From positions 65,342-129,341 of the forward strand of contig CAOKAE010000004.1 of NCBI GenBank assembly GCA_948466335.1: a stretch of DNA of 64,000 nt. Direction: 5' to 3'. A model generated the notes under the pieces. The model was not told where the DNA came from, did no database searches, and saw only the letters and a program-made list of their open reading frames with translations. Numbering within the stretch: the first letter of the stretch is position 1; every line of letters starts with the position of its first letter. The position numbers and the translations under genes were made by a program. Shown piece by piece: positions 7,883 through 16,599 of this stretch. Source of the stretch: an uncultured Coriobacteriia bacterium. Its GTDB lineage: Bacteria; Actinomycetota; Coriobacteriia; Coriobacteriales; QAMH01.

Positions 7883-8389
7883 CTACTCCACGAGGCCCAT
7901 CTCGAAGTGGTCGTCGTCGCTGCGACGATGCGCGGCGGTCGACCAGCTCTCGTTGGCCTCGACTTCGACCTTGGCCCCGCCGACGCCCTCGGAATTGCTC
8001 TTCTTCGTGGGCACGAACTTGCCCTTGGCGGTGAGCGGCTTGTACTGCGGGAACCACAGCACCTGCTTGCTCTTCTGGGTCATCTTCTCGGCGAGCTCCA
8101 CGATGGGGCCGTAGGTGATGACGTTGGCCAGGCAGTGGTGCACGCAGGCCGGCTCGCGGCCCTTCGAGGTGCGCGCGATGCACAGGTCGCACAGATCGGT
8201 GGGGACGGGCACGTAGTTGTAGTCGAACACGCCCGTGCCGTCCTCGATCTCCCACGGCCCTTCCTCGAGCACGCGGATGCCCCACTTGCCCACGGGATAG
8301 TTGTGGGTCTCCTTGCAGGTCACCTCGCAGCTCTGGCAGCCGGAGCAGTACTCGTAATCGATGAGGAGTCCGTATGCTTCCTTGCTCAT
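7883..8389 (-). CDS. 4Fe-4S ferredoxin subunit of molybdoenzyme pair A
   Basis: A 168-residue electron-transfer protein. Cysteines 15, 18, 21 and 25 form a classical CxxCxxCxxxC cluster motif (CSGCQSCEVTC), and a second group appears in DLCDLCIARTSKGREPACVHHC. It is likely the electron donor subunit for the molybdopterin enzyme encoded immediately upstream: the catalytic gene's TAA and this gene's ATG share one base (TAATG), which indicates translational coupling. The last 40 residues are charged and lack cysteines, unlike the shorter partners at 16230 and 48665. No membrane anchor or signal peptide is present, so the pair is probably cytoplasmic. Confidence 0.88.
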   Translation of the reverse strand: MSKEAYGLLIDYEYCSGCQSCEVTCKETHNYPVGKWGIRVLEEGPWEIEDGTGVFDYNYVPVPTDLCDLCIARTSKGREPACVHHCLANVITYGPIVELAEKMTQKSKQVLWFPQYKPLTAKGKFVPTKKSNSEGVGGAKVEVEANESWSTAAHRRSDDDHFEMGLVE

Positions 8390-10752
8390 TACTGATCCTC
8401 CCTCTTGAACTTCGTCCAGACCTCGTCCATGTCGGTGTCGAGGCATTCGTCAATGGGCTTGATGTTGCACAGCAGGCACTTGAACGGTGCGCCAAAACCA
8501 AGCTTGCCAAAGTGGAAGTTGGGCACGAGGTTGTTGACGTTACTGCGCCAGTTGCCGTAGAGGTTGGGCTCGCTGCCGTCTTCCTCGGGGAACCACCAGG
8601 CATGCTGGCAGTGGATGGTGTTCTCGTCCACCGTCTCGGTGAGCTTCGCCTTCTGCTTGCAGCTGCCAAACTGGTTCCAGATCTCGCACCACTGGCCGTC
8701 CGCGATGCCGAGCTTCTTGGCCGTCTTGGGGTTGACCTCGACGATGGGATCGGGATTGAGCTCGCGGCAGAACGGAATCTGGCGGTTTTCGGAGTGGAAG
8801 AAGGCGTAGGGACGTGCGCCCGTGGTGAGCACGAAGGGATAGTCCTTCAGCAGTTCCGGGGTGTTGGCCGGGCTGTACTGCGGCTCGTCGTAGTAGGGCA
8901 GCGGATCGTCGTCGAACTGCTGGAAGATGGTGGAGTAGAGCTCGATGCGTCCCGTGGGGGTGTTGAAGCCCACCTTGCCGTCGGCGCGCAGCTTGCCGCA
9001 CTCGTTCTTGCGATAGGTCACCTCGTCCTGCACGTAGACGGCAGGGGCGACTTCGCGGAACTTGAACTTGTTGGACAGGCGCAGGTGGTTGATGAAGTCC
9101 TCGACGGTGTCGTAGTCGGTCCACCACTGCGGATTGAGCGCCTTGCCGAGCTTGAAGCACGCCTCGGCATCGGTCAGCGCCTCGCCCGTACGGGTGGCCG
9201 CCTGCGAGAAGCCCTTGATGCCCATGGAGGCGCCGTAGTGCGTGAAGGTCGTGCCCTCGCGCTCGGCCGATGCGGCCAGCGGCAGGAACACGTCGCACGA
9301 GGCCTGGGCCGACGGCGTCATGAAGGTGTCGATGGTGAAGCAGAACTCGAGCGACTTGAGGATGGCGTCATGCCAGCGCTTGGGCTCGGCCGAGGTGCAC
9401 GACATGAGGTTGTTGCCGCAGTACATGCCGAACTTGATGGGATAGGGCTCGCCGGTCTCGAGCGTCTGGAGCATGAGGTCGGCGTGCGCGTTCATGATGA
9501 GGTTGCAGTACGCCGGGTACTCTGCCAGGCCGATCATCTCGCTCACCAGGTCGCCGACGCCCTTCTCGAAGCCGAAGCCGACTTCGTTGAGGCCGGAGGT
9601 CACGTCGCCCAGGACGTTGCCGCCGGGCACGTCGACGTTGCCGGTGATGGCCATGAGGTCGAGGATGCACTGGCCGGCCTGCATGCCGTTGGCCTTCTGG
9701 TCGATGGCAAGGCCCCAGGAGATGCACGCGGGCTTGGCCTGCGCGTACATGCGCGACGCCTCCACGATCTTCTCCTCGGGGATGCCACAGATCTCGGCGG
9801 CCTTGGCGGCGGTCATGCCCTTCTCGGGGTCGTTGAGGCGGGCCTTGAGCTCGTCAAAGCCGTAGCACCAGTATTCGACGTACTCGGCATCGTAGAGACC
9901 CTCGTTGATGATGACCGAGAGCATCGCCATGGCCAGCGCCGTATCAGTGCCGGCGCGCAGGCGCAAGTGGATGTCGGCGCGGCTCGCAAGCCAGTTCATG
10001 CGCGGATCCACCATGATGAGGCGCGTGCCACGACGCATCATGTCGATGACGGCATGGCCGAAGAGGCCGTCGCCATTGGACGACAGCGGCATCTTGCCCC
10101 ACATGATGAGGCATTCGGGCAGCTCGTAGGCCGGGTCGTCGAAGCGACCGGGCAGGGCGCAGGCGTAGTCGATTTCGGGGTAGGCCGAGCCGATGATGTA
10201 GCTCGAAGCGGCCAGGCGCGGGATGTAGCAGGCATAGCCCGATTGCGTGTAGCAGTAGTTGGGCGTGCCGAGCATGACCGAACCGTAGGGGTTGAAGGTG
10301 CCGCCCTCGCGGCCGGTGCCGGTGAAGCACACGCAGCTCTCGCGACCGTACTGCTTGGTGATGCGGTCGTAGTTCTCCTTGATGATGGCCACGGCCTCGT
10401 CCCAGGTGCAGCGCTCCCACGCATCGGCATCGCCGCGCTTTTCCGGGTCGCGCTTCATCGGGTAGATGATGCGGGAGGGATTGTACATGTAGTCCATGAG
10501 CGTGAGGCAGCGCACGCAGAGACGACCCTGCGTGACGGGGTGGTTCTCGTCACCCTCGACCTTGACCACGCGGTCCTCGCCGTCGGTGTAAATCTTCAGG
10601 CCGCAGCCGGTGGGATGGCATCCCGGAGCCGACCACGGGGACAGACGCGTGACGGTAAGGCCGTCCTCCTCGTAACGCCAGGGCTTTCCGATGTCGTTGA
10701 CGTCGGAGAGCGTATCCAGTTTCACAACCGGGGCAGCTTTCATTTCTTCCAT
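8389..10752 (-). CDS. Molybdopterin oxidoreductase, catalytic subunit A
   Basis: A 787-residue member of the DMSO reductase superfamily. Cys45, Cys50, Cys79 and Cys82 would hold an N-terminal 4Fe-4S cluster with unusual CX4C then CX2C spacing (CHPTGC, GRLCVRC). The likely molybdenum ligand is Cys175 in SGYACYIPR. Cofactor-binding blocks include DPRMNWLASRAD, RAGTDTALAMAM, NVDVPGGN and the late TTGARPYAFFHSENR. There is no Tat signal, so the enzyme should be cytoplasmic. Together with the coupled ferredoxin subunit it resembles the soluble gut-actinobacterial catechol dehydroxylase type; substrate assignment is hypothesis. Start ATG 10752 follows GGAGAAAGG; a much longer upstream frame has no support. 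It is divergent from ackA. Confidence 0.88.
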   Translation of the reverse strand: MEEMKAAPVVKLDTLSDVNDIGKPWRYEEDGLTVTRLSPWSAPGCHPTGCGLKIYTDGEDRVVKVEGDENHPVTQGRLCVRCLTLMDYMYNPSRIIYPMKRDPEKRGDADAWERCTWDEAVAIIKENYDRITKQYGRESCVCFTGTGREGGTFNPYGSVMLGTPNYCYTQSGYACYIPRLAASSYIIGSAYPEIDYACALPGRFDDPAYELPECLIMWGKMPLSSNGDGLFGHAVIDMMRRGTRLIMVDPRMNWLASRADIHLRLRAGTDTALAMAMLSVIINEGLYDAEYVEYWCYGFDELKARLNDPEKGMTAAKAAEICGIPEEKIVEASRMYAQAKPACISWGLAIDQKANGMQAGQCILDLMAITGNVDVPGGNVLGDVTSGLNEVGFGFEKGVGDLVSEMIGLAEYPAYCNLIMNAHADLMLQTLETGEPYPIKFGMYCGNNLMSCTSAEPKRWHDAILKSLEFCFTIDTFMTPSAQASCDVFLPLAASAEREGTTFTHYGASMGIKGFSQAATRTGEALTDAEACFKLGKALNPQWWTDYDTVEDFINHLRLSNKFKFREVAPAVYVQDEVTYRKNECGKLRADGKVGFNTPTGRIELYSTIFQQFDDDPLPYYDEPQYSPANTPELLKDYPFVLTTGARPYAFFHSENRQIPFCRELNPDPIVEVNPKTAKKLGIADGQWCEIWNQFGSCKQKAKLTETVDENTIHCQHAWWFPEEDGSEPNLYGNWRSNVNNLVPNFHFGKLGFGAPFKCLLCNIKPIDECLDTDMDEVWTKFKREDQ

Positions 10753-10920
10753 GAATGACCGCCTTTCTCCTTCTCTCGTTTGAGTAGCTAATCCGGCGAG
10801 CTGACGAGTTCCCGCCGACAAATGCAGTCTATGAAGCGCCGCGAGCACGTTCATGACACGTCGGGAATGAACTTGGGGGTGAGAGGAGGGGGTGAGAAGT
10901 AGCCCAAAAAGCATTGACCT

Positions 10921-10961
10921 GCAAAATGAGACAAATACCCTGTGCACTTGTCTCATTTTGC
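10921..10961. repeat. GAGACAAA palindrome upstream of ackA, copy 3
   Basis: GCAAAATGAGACAA and TTGTCTCATTTTGC pair perfectly over 14 bases around ATACCCTGTGCAC. The loop is close to that of copy 6 at 21773. A lone half-site, ATGTCTCATT, follows at 10963. It lies in the 263-base divergent gap between molybdoenzyme A and ackA, which must also hold both promoters. Confidence 0.85.
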
Positions 10962-11015
10962 TATGTCTCATTCCGCTACACTACGGTGAAGCCAAAGAAC
11001 CCAAAGAGGACACCG

Positions 11016-12227
11016 ATGCTCGTACTGGTCGTGAATGCCGGAAGCTCTAGCCTGAAATGCCAGATCATCGAGACCGATGACAAGGCATCTCTCATGAAGT
11101 GCCTTGCCGAAAAGGTGGGATCACCCGAAGCGTTCATGAACGTCTCGTTCGCACCGGACTTCGAGAAGACCACGTACAAGGTGGCGGGGCTCACCGTTCC
11201 CCAATGCCTCAAAAAGCTCCTGGACATCCTCGTCGAAGACCCCGAGAGCCCCATCAGCGGCCTCGAGCAAATCGACGCCATCGGCAACCGCGTCGTGGCC
11301 GGCGGCGAGTACTTCAGCAAGGCGACGCTCATCGACGATGACGTGCGCGAAAAGCTCTCGATCGTCGAGGAGCTTGCCCCGCTCCACAACCCACCCGCCG
11401 ACGCCTGCATCGACATGATGCGCGACCTCATGCCCAACACGCCCGAGGTCGCCGTATTCGACACGGCGTTTCACACCACGATGCCGCCCAAGGCGTACAT
11501 GTACCCGCTGCCCATGCGCTATTACGAGGACTACCGCATCCGCCGCTACGGCGCCCACGGCACCAGCCATCGCTACGCGGCCCAGCAGGCCGCCAACCTG
11601 CTTGGGCGGCCGCTCAAGGACCTGGGGCTCATCACCTGCCACCTGGGCAACGGCGGCTCCATCACCGCCGTGAACCACGGCAAGTCCATCGACACCACCA
11701 TGGGCTTCACGCCGCTCGAGGGCCTCATGATGGGCACGCGTTCCGGTTCCATCGATCCGGCCATCATCACCTACATCATGCGCCGCGAGCACATCGACTT
11801 CGACCAGATGGACGCCATCCTCAACCGCGAGAGCGGCGTCCTCGGCATCTCGGGCCTGTCAAGCGACATGCGCGACGTGCTCGACGCCGCGCGCGAGGGC
11901 AACGAGCAGGCCGAGCTGGCCATCGACATGTACGTGTACCGCATCCAGAAGGCCATCGGCGGCTTCTACGCGGCCATGACGCGCACGGACGCCGTCGTCA
12001 TGACGGCGGGCATCGGCGAGAACTCGGCCGAGCTGCGCGAGCGCATCTTTGACGGACTCGCGCACATGGGCATGATCCTGGACAAGGAGCGCAACGACGT
12101 GACGGGCCAGATAGGCGTCAACCGCATCATCTCCATCGACGACAGCCCCATCAAGATCTGCATCGTCACGACCGACGAGGAGATCCGCATCGCCCGCGAA
12201 ACCAACAACCTGGTGGAACAGCTTTAG
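11016..12227 (+). CDS. ackA: Acetate kinase
   Basis: A 403-residue acetate kinase, catalysing reversible transfer between acetyl phosphate/ADP and acetate/ATP in the cytoplasm, a main ATP-yielding step of fermentation. Family motifs are complete: LVVNAGSSSLK at the N-terminus, VFDTAFH, RRYGAHGTSH, HLGNGGSIT, GFTPLEGLMMGTRSG and FTAGIGEN-like MTAGIGENS. ATG 11016 follows AAAGAGGA. No phosphotransacetylase gene adjoins it, which is uncommon but known when pta lies elsewhere. Palindromic repeats stand on both sides (10921 upstream, two copies downstream), so it is probably monocistronic. Confidence 0.97.
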   Translation: MLVLVVNAGSSSLKCQIIETDDKASLMKCLAEKVGSPEAFMNVSFAPDFEKTTYKVAGLTVPQCLKKLLDILVEDPESPISGLEQIDAIGNRVVAGGEYFSKATLIDDDVREKLSIVEELAPLHNPPADACIDMMRDLMPNTPEVAVFDTAFHTTMPPKAYMYPLPMRYYEDYRIRRYGAHGTSHRYAAQQAANLLGRPLKDLGLITCHLGNGGSITAVNHGKSIDTTMGFTPLEGLMMGTRSGSIDPAIITYIMRREHIDFDQMDAILNRESGVLGISGLSSDMRDVLDAAREGNEQAELAIDMYVYRIQKAIGGFYAAMTRTDAVVMTAGIGENSAELRERIFDGLAHMGMILDKERNDVTGQIGVNRIISIDDSPIKICIVTTDEEIRIARETNNLVEQL

Positions 12228-12229
12228 AA

Positions 12230-12264
12230 AATGAGACAAATGTGTCTGACCAATTTGTCTCATT
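12230..12264. repeat. GAGACAAA palindrome, copy 4
   Basis: A 35-bp core with loop GTGTCTGACC, identical in type to the copies inside LuxR and iorA. It begins two bases after the ackA stop codon and could serve as its terminator. Confidence 0.88.
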
Positions 12265-12284
12265 ATTGACAGGCACGAGCAGAA

Positions 12285-12319
12285 AATGAGACAGATGTGT
12301 CTGACCAGTTTGTCTCATT
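12285..12319. repeat. GAGACAAA palindrome, copy 5
   Basis: A second 35-bp core in the same orientation only 20 bases after copy 4. It differs at two positions, and the change in the left arm (GACAGAT) is near-compensated by ACCAGTTT in the right arm. A run of T follows. Tandem placement suggests local duplication or repeated insertion. Confidence 0.88.
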
Positions 12320-12388
12320 TTTCGCCTCGGAAGACTATAATGTCATTATTCGCCGTCTGATATTAATCTGACTGGGAGGCTTGACATC

Positions 12389-13183
12389 ATGGATACCGAG
12401 GCACAGCACCTGAGAAAGCGCGTTGCGATTGTGACGGGAGCCTCGTCCGGTCTCGGGCTCGAATTTGCCCGCCAGATCGACCGCCTCCAACAAGTCGATG
12501 AGATATGGCTCGTCGCGCGCAAGGCCGACGCGCTAGACGATGTCGCCAAGCAGCTCGACACGCCGGCCATACCGGTCGTAGCCGACCTCACGAGCAAAGC
12601 CGATATCGCCGCCATCAAACAGCGCCTGGCAGATTTCGACCCCGACGTGCGCTACCTGGTCAATGCCGCCGGCTTCGGCAAGTTCGGCGACTGGCAGACC
12701 ATCTCGGACGAGGCTGTCGATTCCATGATTGACCTGAACTGCCGCGGGCTCGTCGACATGACACACGCCACGCTGCCCTACATGAGTCGCGGCGCGCACA
12801 TCGTGCAAGTCGCATCCGCGGCTGCCTTCGTCCCGCTTCCACACATGAACGTATATGCGGCCACCAAGGCCTTCGTGCTGCGTTACACGCGCGCGCTGCG
12901 CTGGGAGCTGCACGGTACGGGCATCACCGCGACCGCGCTGTGCCCCACCTGGGTCAAGACCGGCTTCGAGAAGGTCGCCCGCGAGTCCGGCGGCGGCCAC
13001 GATGTGCGCCATCTCCTGGGCGCACAGAAGGCCTCGACCGTCGTGTCACGCGCACTCACCGCGAACAAGCTGCACCTGGCGGTCGCGACGGCCAGCCCGC
13101 AGTCATGCGCCCTGCGCCTCATCGGCAAGGTCGTCCCCAACTGCATCACCATGGCGGGCTGGGACATCATTCGACGCATCTAG
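12389..13183 (+). CDS. Short-chain dehydrogenase/reductase
   Basis: A 264-residue classical SDR with a Rossmann fold: VTGASSGLG cofactor motif near residue 15, NAAGFG near 94, catalytic Ser in VASAAAF and YAATK with the catalytic Tyr and Lys. These enzymes reduce or oxidise carbonyl/alcohol groups with NAD(P). The substrate is not identifiable. A GGGAGG site precedes ATG 12389. It lies 27 bases upstream of an aldehyde dehydrogenase on the same strand, so the pair may act in succession on an alcohol and aldehyde. Confidence 0.9.
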   Translation: MDTEAQHLRKRVAIVTGASSGLGLEFARQIDRLQQVDEIWLVARKADALDDVAKQLDTPAIPVVADLTSKADIAAIKQRLADFDPDVRYLVNAAGFGKFGDWQTISDEAVDSMIDLNCRGLVDMTHATLPYMSRGAHIVQVASAAAFVPLPHMNVYAATKAFVLRYTRALRWELHGTGITATALCPTWVKTGFEKVARESGGGHDVRHLLGAQKASTVVSRALTANKLHLAVATASPQSCALRLIGKVVPNCITMAGWDIIRRI

Positions 13184-13210
13184 GCGCCATCCAAGAGAAG
13201 GGACGAGGCC

Positions 13211-14635
13211 ATGAACCTCTACGAGAAACCCGTGAATTCGGCGGCAGACGTCCAGGGCATCATCGACGACATGCGCGCCTATTTCGAAACCGGCGAGACG
13301 CTGCCCGTCGACTTCAGGATTCGGCAACTCAACCGCCTCGGCGCATACCTGCGGGCCCATGAGCAAGACGTGCTCAACGCGTTGCATGCAGACCTAGGCA
13401 AATCTGCATTCGAGTCCTACGCCACCGAGCTCGGCCTCGTCTATGACGAGATTCGCACCTGCATCAAGCATGTGCGCAAATGGGCGCGCCCCAAACACGT
13501 GCGCACGCCGCTCATGAACTTCCCGGCAACGTCGAAGGTCTACCCGTACCCGTTTGGCGTAGCGGCCGTGCTCTCGCCGTGGAACTACCCCATTCAGCTG
13601 GCGCTCGTGCCGCTGGTCGATGCCATCGCCGCCGGCAACTGCGTCATCATGAAGCCATCGAAAACATCCGTGCATACGAGCGCCTTTATCCGCACGATGT
13701 GCGAGGAGGTCTTCGACTCACGCTTCGTCTTCTGCCTCCACGGCAGCAACGAGATGAACGACTGGCTGCTCGAGGTCACCTTCGACAAGATCATGTTCAC
13801 GGGCAGCCCACGCGTCGGCAAGCTCATCATGAAGCACGCGGCCGACTCCCTCACGAGCGTCACGCTCGAGCTCGGCGGCAAGAGCCCGCTATTCATCGAC
13901 AAGCATGCGAACATCCGCCGCGCGGCGGAGCGCGTCGCCTGGGGCAAGTGCCTCAACTCAGGGCAGACCTGCGTGGCACCCGATTACGCTCTCGTGCACG
14001 AGGACGTGGCTGACGAGTTCGTGAAGCAGCTCGGAAAGTACCTGCACAAGTTCTACGGCACGGACATACTCGCGAGCCCGGACTATCCCCACATGATCAA
14101 CGAGAAGCACTTCGAGGAAGTATGCGCCCTCATCGACAAGCGCCCGCCGAGCAGCCAGATTGCCATCGGCGGCGGACGCATCGCCTCAACGCTGCAAATC
14201 GAGCCCACGGTGCTGACGGGCGTCACCCTCGACGATCCCGTCATGGCCCAGGAAATCTTCGGCCCCATACTCCCCATCATCACCTGGAGCAGCGTCGACG
14301 AGGCCATAGAGGTCACACGCCACTTCGGGCATCCGCTTGCGTGCTACATCTTCTCGGATGATAAAACGTTCCAGCGCACGATTCTCGACCGCGTGCCCAG
14401 TGGCGGTGCCGTCATCAACGACGTGGTCATCCACGTGGCAAACAACCACATGGGCTTTGGCGGCCTGCAGAACTCCGGCATCGGCGCCTACCATGGCAAG
14501 GTGGGCTTCGACTGCTTCACGCACTACAAGTCGACGTCCAAGAAGACGACGCTCTTCGACATCCCGGTGCGCAACCCGCCGTTCAACGAGATGTCGATGC
14601 GCATCCTGAAACTCTTGGTGCCACCACCGCGCTAG
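13211..14635 (+). CDS. Aldehyde dehydrogenase, ALDH3-like
   Basis: A 474-residue NAD(P)-dependent aldehyde dehydrogenase. It has PWNYPIQLALVPL (cofactor-binding loop), KPSKTSVHTS, FTGSPRVGKLI, catalytic Glu in LELGGKSP and catalytic Cys in NSGQTCVAPDY, with EIFGPILPI and NNHMGFGG near the end. The length and GKSP/CVAPDY pattern fit the class 3 group, which oxidises medium-chain or aromatic aldehydes to acids. It is the second gene of a two-gene unit with the SDR (GAAGGGACGAGG before its ATG). The repeat at 14656 follows closely and may end transcription. Confidence 0.93.
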   Translation: MNLYEKPVNSAADVQGIIDDMRAYFETGETLPVDFRIRQLNRLGAYLRAHEQDVLNALHADLGKSAFESYATELGLVYDEIRTCIKHVRKWARPKHVRTPLMNFPATSKVYPYPFGVAAVLSPWNYPIQLALVPLVDAIAAGNCVIMKPSKTSVHTSAFIRTMCEEVFDSRFVFCLHGSNEMNDWLLEVTFDKIMFTGSPRVGKLIMKHAADSLTSVTLELGGKSPLFIDKHANIRRAAERVAWGKCLNSGQTCVAPDYALVHEDVADEFVKQLGKYLHKFYGTDILASPDYPHMINEKHFEEVCALIDKRPPSSQIAIGGGRIASTLQIEPTVLTGVTLDDPVMAQEIFGPILPIITWSSVDEAIEVTRHFGHPLACYIFSDDKTFQRTILDRVPSGGAVINDVVIHVANNHMGFGGLQNSGIGAYHGKVGFDCFTHYKSTSKKTTLFDIPVRNPPFNEMSMRILKLLVPPPR

Positions 14636-14655
14636 ACGCCAAGAGCGCGCAACAA

Positions 14656-14731
14656 AGGGACGGTCCTAACGTTTCGGCATACCGACACGCTAGGACCGTC
14701 CCTGGCAATCCGTCCGTTAGGGCCGTCCCCT
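14656..14731. repeat. GGGACGGTCCTAACG repeat cluster
   Basis: AGGGACGGTCCTAACG at 14656 is answered by CGCTAGGACCGTCCCT at 14688-14703. A third, inverted partial copy (GTCCGTTAGGGCCGTCCCC) runs from 14711. The same family occurs as a perfect palindrome at 21452-21498. The third copy overlaps the 3' end of the small zinc-ribbon gene and supplies its stop codon. Confidence 0.8.
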
Positions 14732-14905
14732 ATCGCCCGGCGGTGCCGGAAGCTTCTTGCCACAGGTCGTGCACACCTCATCTGCCGCATCGTTCTGCGT
14801 GCCGCAGAATATGCAATAGCCAGCCGGCTTCACCTTCGGGTCAAAGGAGGATGGCCCGCATTTGCCGCAGTGGCAACAGTACATGCAGCGCGCCATCGCA
14901 CGCAC
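14717..14905 (-). CDS. Small zinc-ribbon protein after an MFS gene
   Basis: A frame of 62 residues with two cysteine groups, CCHCGKCG and CIFCGT, then CTTCGKKLPAPPG, indicating a zinc ribbon. It opens with GTG directly after the MFS stop codon; an in-frame ATG lies nine bases further. Tight packing suggests translational coupling with the MFS gene. The final residues and the TAA are encoded by the GGGACGG repeat, so the original 3' end may have been replaced by the element. Function unknown. Confidence 0.6.
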   Translation of the reverse strand: MRAMARCMYCCHCGKCGPSSFDPKVKPAGYCIFCGTQNDAADEVCTTCGKKLPAPPGDRGRP

Positions 14906-16132
14906 CTACTCTTCCGCGTCGGGCTTCTTGGCGACAAGCGCCCTCATCGAGTGCACGAGTCCGATGACCGCCACGACGGCCGCGATGACCATGAGCACGG
15001 GGAAGATCGCATCGTAGCCCATGGACGGAATCATCACCATCGAAAGCGAGAACACGTAAGGCCCGAGGAAGGGACCGAGGTTCATCATCGATGTCATGAT
15101 GCCGCTCACGAAGGGCACGCGATCGGGCGGCGTGATGTTGCCCGTCGCATTCTGCGCGGCGGTGAAGAACGCCGATCCGGCAAAGCCTAGGATGAACACA
15201 CCCACGGCATAGACGACCGAACTCGTCGCAATCAGGCACGGAACGAGGCCGATGACGATGAACACGCCAGCCACGCCAAAGAGACGCCCCTTGAAGATAC
15301 GAACGAGGTACGGGAAGAGCACGCCACAGAGAATCGTGCCGATGCCGCAGCAGTTGATGACGAGCGCCGCCTCACCGGGGCCGGCGAGCCCACGCACGTC
15401 GAGGATCGAGGAGGTCACCACCTGCACGGTCACGACGCAGGTCCAGGCTGCCAGCGCGAAGACGGCATAACCGCCGATGGCGCGCGGGATCTTGCCCTTC
15501 TCCTTCACCTCGCCCTTCACCGCGCCGGTCGTCTTGGCCGCGACGACGTCCTTGGACTCGGGCATCCAGACGAGCGCGATGACGAGCGGGATGAAGCCGA
15601 CGAGATAGGCGAGGAAGGAATAGTTCCAGGCAATCTCGGTCAGGTATCCCGCGAGCGTCGTGTAGATGATGTTGAAGACGAACTGGATCGTGATGCCCAG
15701 CCCGAGCAAACGCGAACGCTGCTCACCCTCGCACAGGGCGATGATGGACGCGTTGCCCACCGGGAACATGATACCCAGGCCAATGCCCACGATCACGCGT
15801 GAGAAGATGATGAACCCGTAGTTGGTGATGTCGGGCATGAGGAAGGGAAACGCGCCTCCCACGGACATGATGAGGACGCCGATGATGGCCGCTGGTCTGA
15901 AGCCGATGCGTGGCAGCAACGCTCCCGAGGCGATGCTCACGGGCACCGAGATGACACCGGTGATGCTGTTGGCCAGCATGATGGTCGTGATGTCGGTATC
16001 GGCGAAGTGATGCGCAAACGCCGCGATGGACGGCGTGAGAATGGCAAACTCGCTCATCGTGCAGAAGAGAGCGAGTATGCCGATGGTGTTCATGACACTC
16101 AGTTTTCCTGATTTCATTTTCGGCTGAACCAT
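14906..16132 (-). CDS. MFS transporter flanking molybdoenzyme pair B
   Basis: A 408-residue MFS carrier with 12 predicted helices and a central charged loop (ESKDVVAAKTTGAVKGEVKE). It starts at ATG 16132 with GAGGAGG six bases upstream; the earlier in-frame start at 16192 lies inside a terminator hairpin and is rejected. It lies downstream of ferredoxin/molybdoenzyme pair B on the same strand but behind a strong hairpin, so it may have a separate promoter or partial read-through. It probably carries the substrate or product of the neighbouring enzyme; that link is inferred from position. Confidence 0.85.
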   Translation of the reverse strand: MVQPKMKSGKLSVMNTIGILALFCTMSEFAILTPSIAAFAHHFADTDITTIMLANSITGVISVPVSIASGALLPRIGFRPAAIIGVLIMSVGGAFPFLMPDITNYGFIIFSRVIVGIGLGIMFPVGNASIIALCEGEQRSRLLGLGITIQFVFNIIYTTLAGYLTEIAWNYSFLAYLVGFIPLVIALVWMPESKDVVAAKTTGAVKGEVKEKGKIPRAIGGYAVFALAAWTCVVTVQVVTSSILDVRGLAGPGEAALVINCCGIGTILCGVLFPYLVRIFKGRLFGVAGVFIVIGLVPCLIATSSVVYAVGVFILGFAGSAFFTAAQNATGNITPPDRVPFVSGIMTSMMNLGPFLGPYVFSLSMVMIPSMGYDAIFPVLMVIAAVVAVIGLVHSMRALVAKKPDAEE

Positions 16133-16181
16133 GATTCCTCCTCGATGGTTCCAGACGAGCTCGCGCCGTGACGCAGAAGCA

Positions 16182-16211
16182 CCCCCTCCCATGCACGGGC
16201 ATGGGAGGGGG
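16182..16211 (-). terminator. Hairpin after ferredoxin B
   Basis: CCCCCTCCCATGC and GCATGGGAGGGGG form a perfect 13-base stem with a four-base loop, 18 bases past the ferredoxin stop. There is no long U-tract, yet stem strength and position make a transcription end or attenuation site likely. Confidence 0.7.
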
Positions 16212-16229
16212 CGTCCTTACATGGGAAAC

Positions 16230-16598
16230 CTAAAGCTCGACGTCGACGTCGCAGGGAGCCCACATCACCTGCTTGGGGTTTTGCGCGAACACCTGCGCCA
16301 TCTCCTCGACGGTGCCGAAGCGCATGCAGTCACCCAGACAATTGTGAACGCATGCCGGCTCGCGATGACGCTCCAGGCGCGAGACGCACAGATCGCAGAG
16401 GTCCGTGGGAACGGGGACGTAGTTGAAGTTGAAGTCCCGGCCCTGGTCGCCCTCGTCGTTCTTCTTCCAGGGGCCGTCCTGGTACAGGCGGATGCCCCAC
16501 TTGCCAACGCCGAGGTCGTGCTCTTCCTTGCAGGCCACCTCGCAGCTATGGCATCCCGTGCAATACGTGTAGTCGATGAGTAGCGCGTACTTAGGCAT
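16230..16598 (-). CDS. 4Fe-4S ferredoxin subunit of molybdoenzyme pair B
   Basis: A 122-residue iron-sulfur protein with Cys13, 16, 19 and 23 in YCTGCHSCEVAC and a second set in DLCDLCVSRLERHREPACVHNC. It is homologous in layout to the proteins at 7883 and 48665 and lacks a membrane anchor. Its ATG follows the molybdoenzyme stop codon by one base (TAAGATG), so the two are translationally coupled and likely form one soluble complex, this subunit feeding electrons to the molybdenum site. A longer upstream frame overlapping the catalytic gene is rejected. Confidence 0.9.
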   Translation of the reverse strand: MPKYALLIDYTYCTGCHSCEVACKEEHDLGVGKWGIRLYQDGPWKKNDEGDQGRDFNFNYVPVPTDLCDLCVSRLERHREPACVHNCLGDCMRFGTVEEMAQVFAQNPKQVMWAPCDVDVEL

Positions 16599-16599
16599 C

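Noticed and set aside
8374-10758. A 794-codon open frame antisense to molybdoenzyme A
   Set aside because: Same reason: shadow of the real gene on the other strand, low-complexity product.
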